Origin: Sipunculus nudus
Lineage: Eukaryota > Annelida > Sipuncula > Golfingiida > Sipunculidae
Assembly (NCBI GenBank): GCA_026874595.1
Contig: CM049306.1
Span: forward strand, 21,571,019 to 21,635,018
DNA: 64,000 nucleotides
Direction of reading: 5' to 3'
The notes beneath the pieces were generated by a model. That model saw only the letters and a program-made list of their open reading frames with translations. It had not been told where the DNA came from and ran no database searches. Positions 62,973 to 64,000 of the stretch are shown here, piece by piece; position 1 is the stretch's first letter, and the number at the start of each line of letters is the position of its first letter. A program made the position numbers and the translations under genes.

Positions 62973-63000
62973 TATTATTATTATTATTATTATTATTATT
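62973..63000. repeat. (TTA)n microsatellite
   Basis: About nine ATT units in the last visible ABCC intron. Confidence 0.95.
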
Positions 63001-63500
63001 CTGCTTTCCATGTCTGTGACAGTGTTCCCTATTTTGTTTATTTTAGGAAAAGATCATAAAAAAACAATGTGGGTTATGGTGAATCGGGCTTTGAGACAGA
63101 AAATACTTTGTTACAGTTAATCTAAGTTAGAATGTATGATGTTTGACTATCTGTTTCTGTTTTACAATTTTCGGTATACAAGCAATCGTCACAGGTACTT
63201 GGTATGGTTGTTTTTTATATTATTATTAAAACAAGTTCGCATTGAGGCCAAAGAGATCAATTTAGGTTTGGAAGTTGACTTGTTTAAAGGGTAATACCGT
63301 AATATTTCAGTTTTAGACGAATTAACTTTGTTAAACACATTGTATATGTTAACTAGAATACGGGTAGTCGACAAGCGACTACGTGTATCCGCCTAAATCA
63401 GAGTGGAACGGGTGAAGTGAGGCATGGATTGAGTGGCAAGGGGAAATAGAGTGTTGCATATTAGCATGGATGTCTGCAGCCAAATTGTGTATGTAGGTTG

Positions 63501-63511
63501 CCCCCCCCCCC
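63501..63511 (+). repeat. C homopolymer (11 nt)
   Basis: Unbroken C run in the last visible ABCC intron. Confidence 0.9.
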
Positions 63512-63589
63512 TACCACAAAATCCAGAAAGCCGTCCAAGTTGTATACATATGCAAAATTTAAGGCAAATAAGTCAAACCACTACATGTA

Positions 63590-64000
63590 TATGAGTGATT
63601 TTAGCCGGTGGCAGACAAACAGATGGACGCTGAGCAAAAATGGTTGCAGGTGACGCCACCAGTTTTGCGTATGATAAAGAGCTATGTGAGAACTATACAC
63701 ATGCAAAACTTTGGCTCAATCGGTCAAACGGTTCCCAAGATATGAGCTTTGATGTCTGGTGCATAAACTAGAATGCAGGTGGCGCCACCTGTCATAAAAT
63801 CAAGAGAGCTGTCGGGGATGTATAAACCTGCAAAATTTTAGGCAGATATGTCCAACCACTGCCGAGATATGAGTGATTTTATCCCATGGCAGACAAACAG
63901 ACAGGAGCTGTGCAAAAATGGCTGCAGGTGGCGCCACCAGTTTTGCGTATGATAAAGAGCTATGTGAGAAACTATACACATGCAAAACTTTGGCCCAATC
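63590..64000. repeat. Tandem repeat, 278-bp unit, cut by window end
   Basis: The block gcaaaaatgg(t/c)tgcaggtg.cgccaccagttttgcgtatg.. at 63634 recurs at 63912, giving a 278-bp period. Each unit carries ggtggcgccacc-type palindromes (63649, 63778, 63926). The second unit runs off the window. Confidence 0.9.

Overview
The window looks like nuclear DNA of an invertebrate animal, most likely a lophotrochozoan and probably a bivalve mollusc. The reasons are its AT-rich sequence, short exons in long introns with GT..AG borders, many AT and TTA microsatellites, long G/C homopolymers, and several dispersed repeat families of the kind common in molluscs. The species call is inference. There is no bacterial, organellar or viral gene organisation.

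Layout: (a) 1-13332 has no supportable protein gene. It holds microsatellites, a solo miniature LTR with tRNA-like promoter boxes (2726-2880), a TAATTAC-rich candidate element (4535-5690), a tRNA-derived SINE-like sequence (6255-6402) joined to a very unusual pair of interleaved perfect inverted repeats (6403-6526), and an element with 12-bp terminal inverted repeats (8332-9469). (b) 13333-17900 is a nested insertion: a roughly 780-bp LTR (TATA box, AATAAA) split by a minus-strand CR1/L2-like retrotransposon. That element keeps an SGNH-esterase ORF1 (5'-truncated) and an endonuclease/reverse-transcriptase ORF2 broken by one in-frame TGA. (c) 18385-18820 is a complete miniature LTR element (TRIM-like). 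(d) 24653-26200 has two U3-only fragments of the larger LTR family. (e) 28558-29934 (minus) has three exons of an LDL-receptor-related protein: YWTD propeller blades plus an EGF-like module with missing cysteines. (f) 30028-32644 is a 1.06-kb near-identical direct repeat, followed by MITE-like elements. (g) From 34758 to the right edge lie 23 consecutive plus-strand exons of an ABC transporter of subfamily C (MRP1 type). They give about 1,152 codons: TMD0, L0 linker, TMD1, NBD1, linker and most of TMD2. The first coding exon was not found, and the last part of TMD2 and NBD2 lie beyond the window.

The ABCC introns carry a 22-bp minisatellite, a 41-bp minisatellite, a complete solo LTR with an ATAT target duplication, an RT-element remnant and a second complete TRIM.

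The most interesting signal is the TRIM family. Two complete copies (18385-18820 minus, 61977-62405 plus) and one solo LTR (2726-2880) have about 156-bp LTRs with TGTTAC..GTAACA ends. Each LTR contains tRNA-type A and B boxes spaced exactly 43 nt apart. The roughly 116-119-bp interior starts 3 nt after the LTR with a primer-binding site matching tRNA-Pro and ends in a polypurine tract. This is the tRNA-promoter counterpart of the 5S-carrying Cassandra TRIMs of plants; I do not know of a described example. Its termini match those of the larger LTR family in the same window, which suggests trans-mobilisation. All coordinates, splice sites and translations were worked out by eye.
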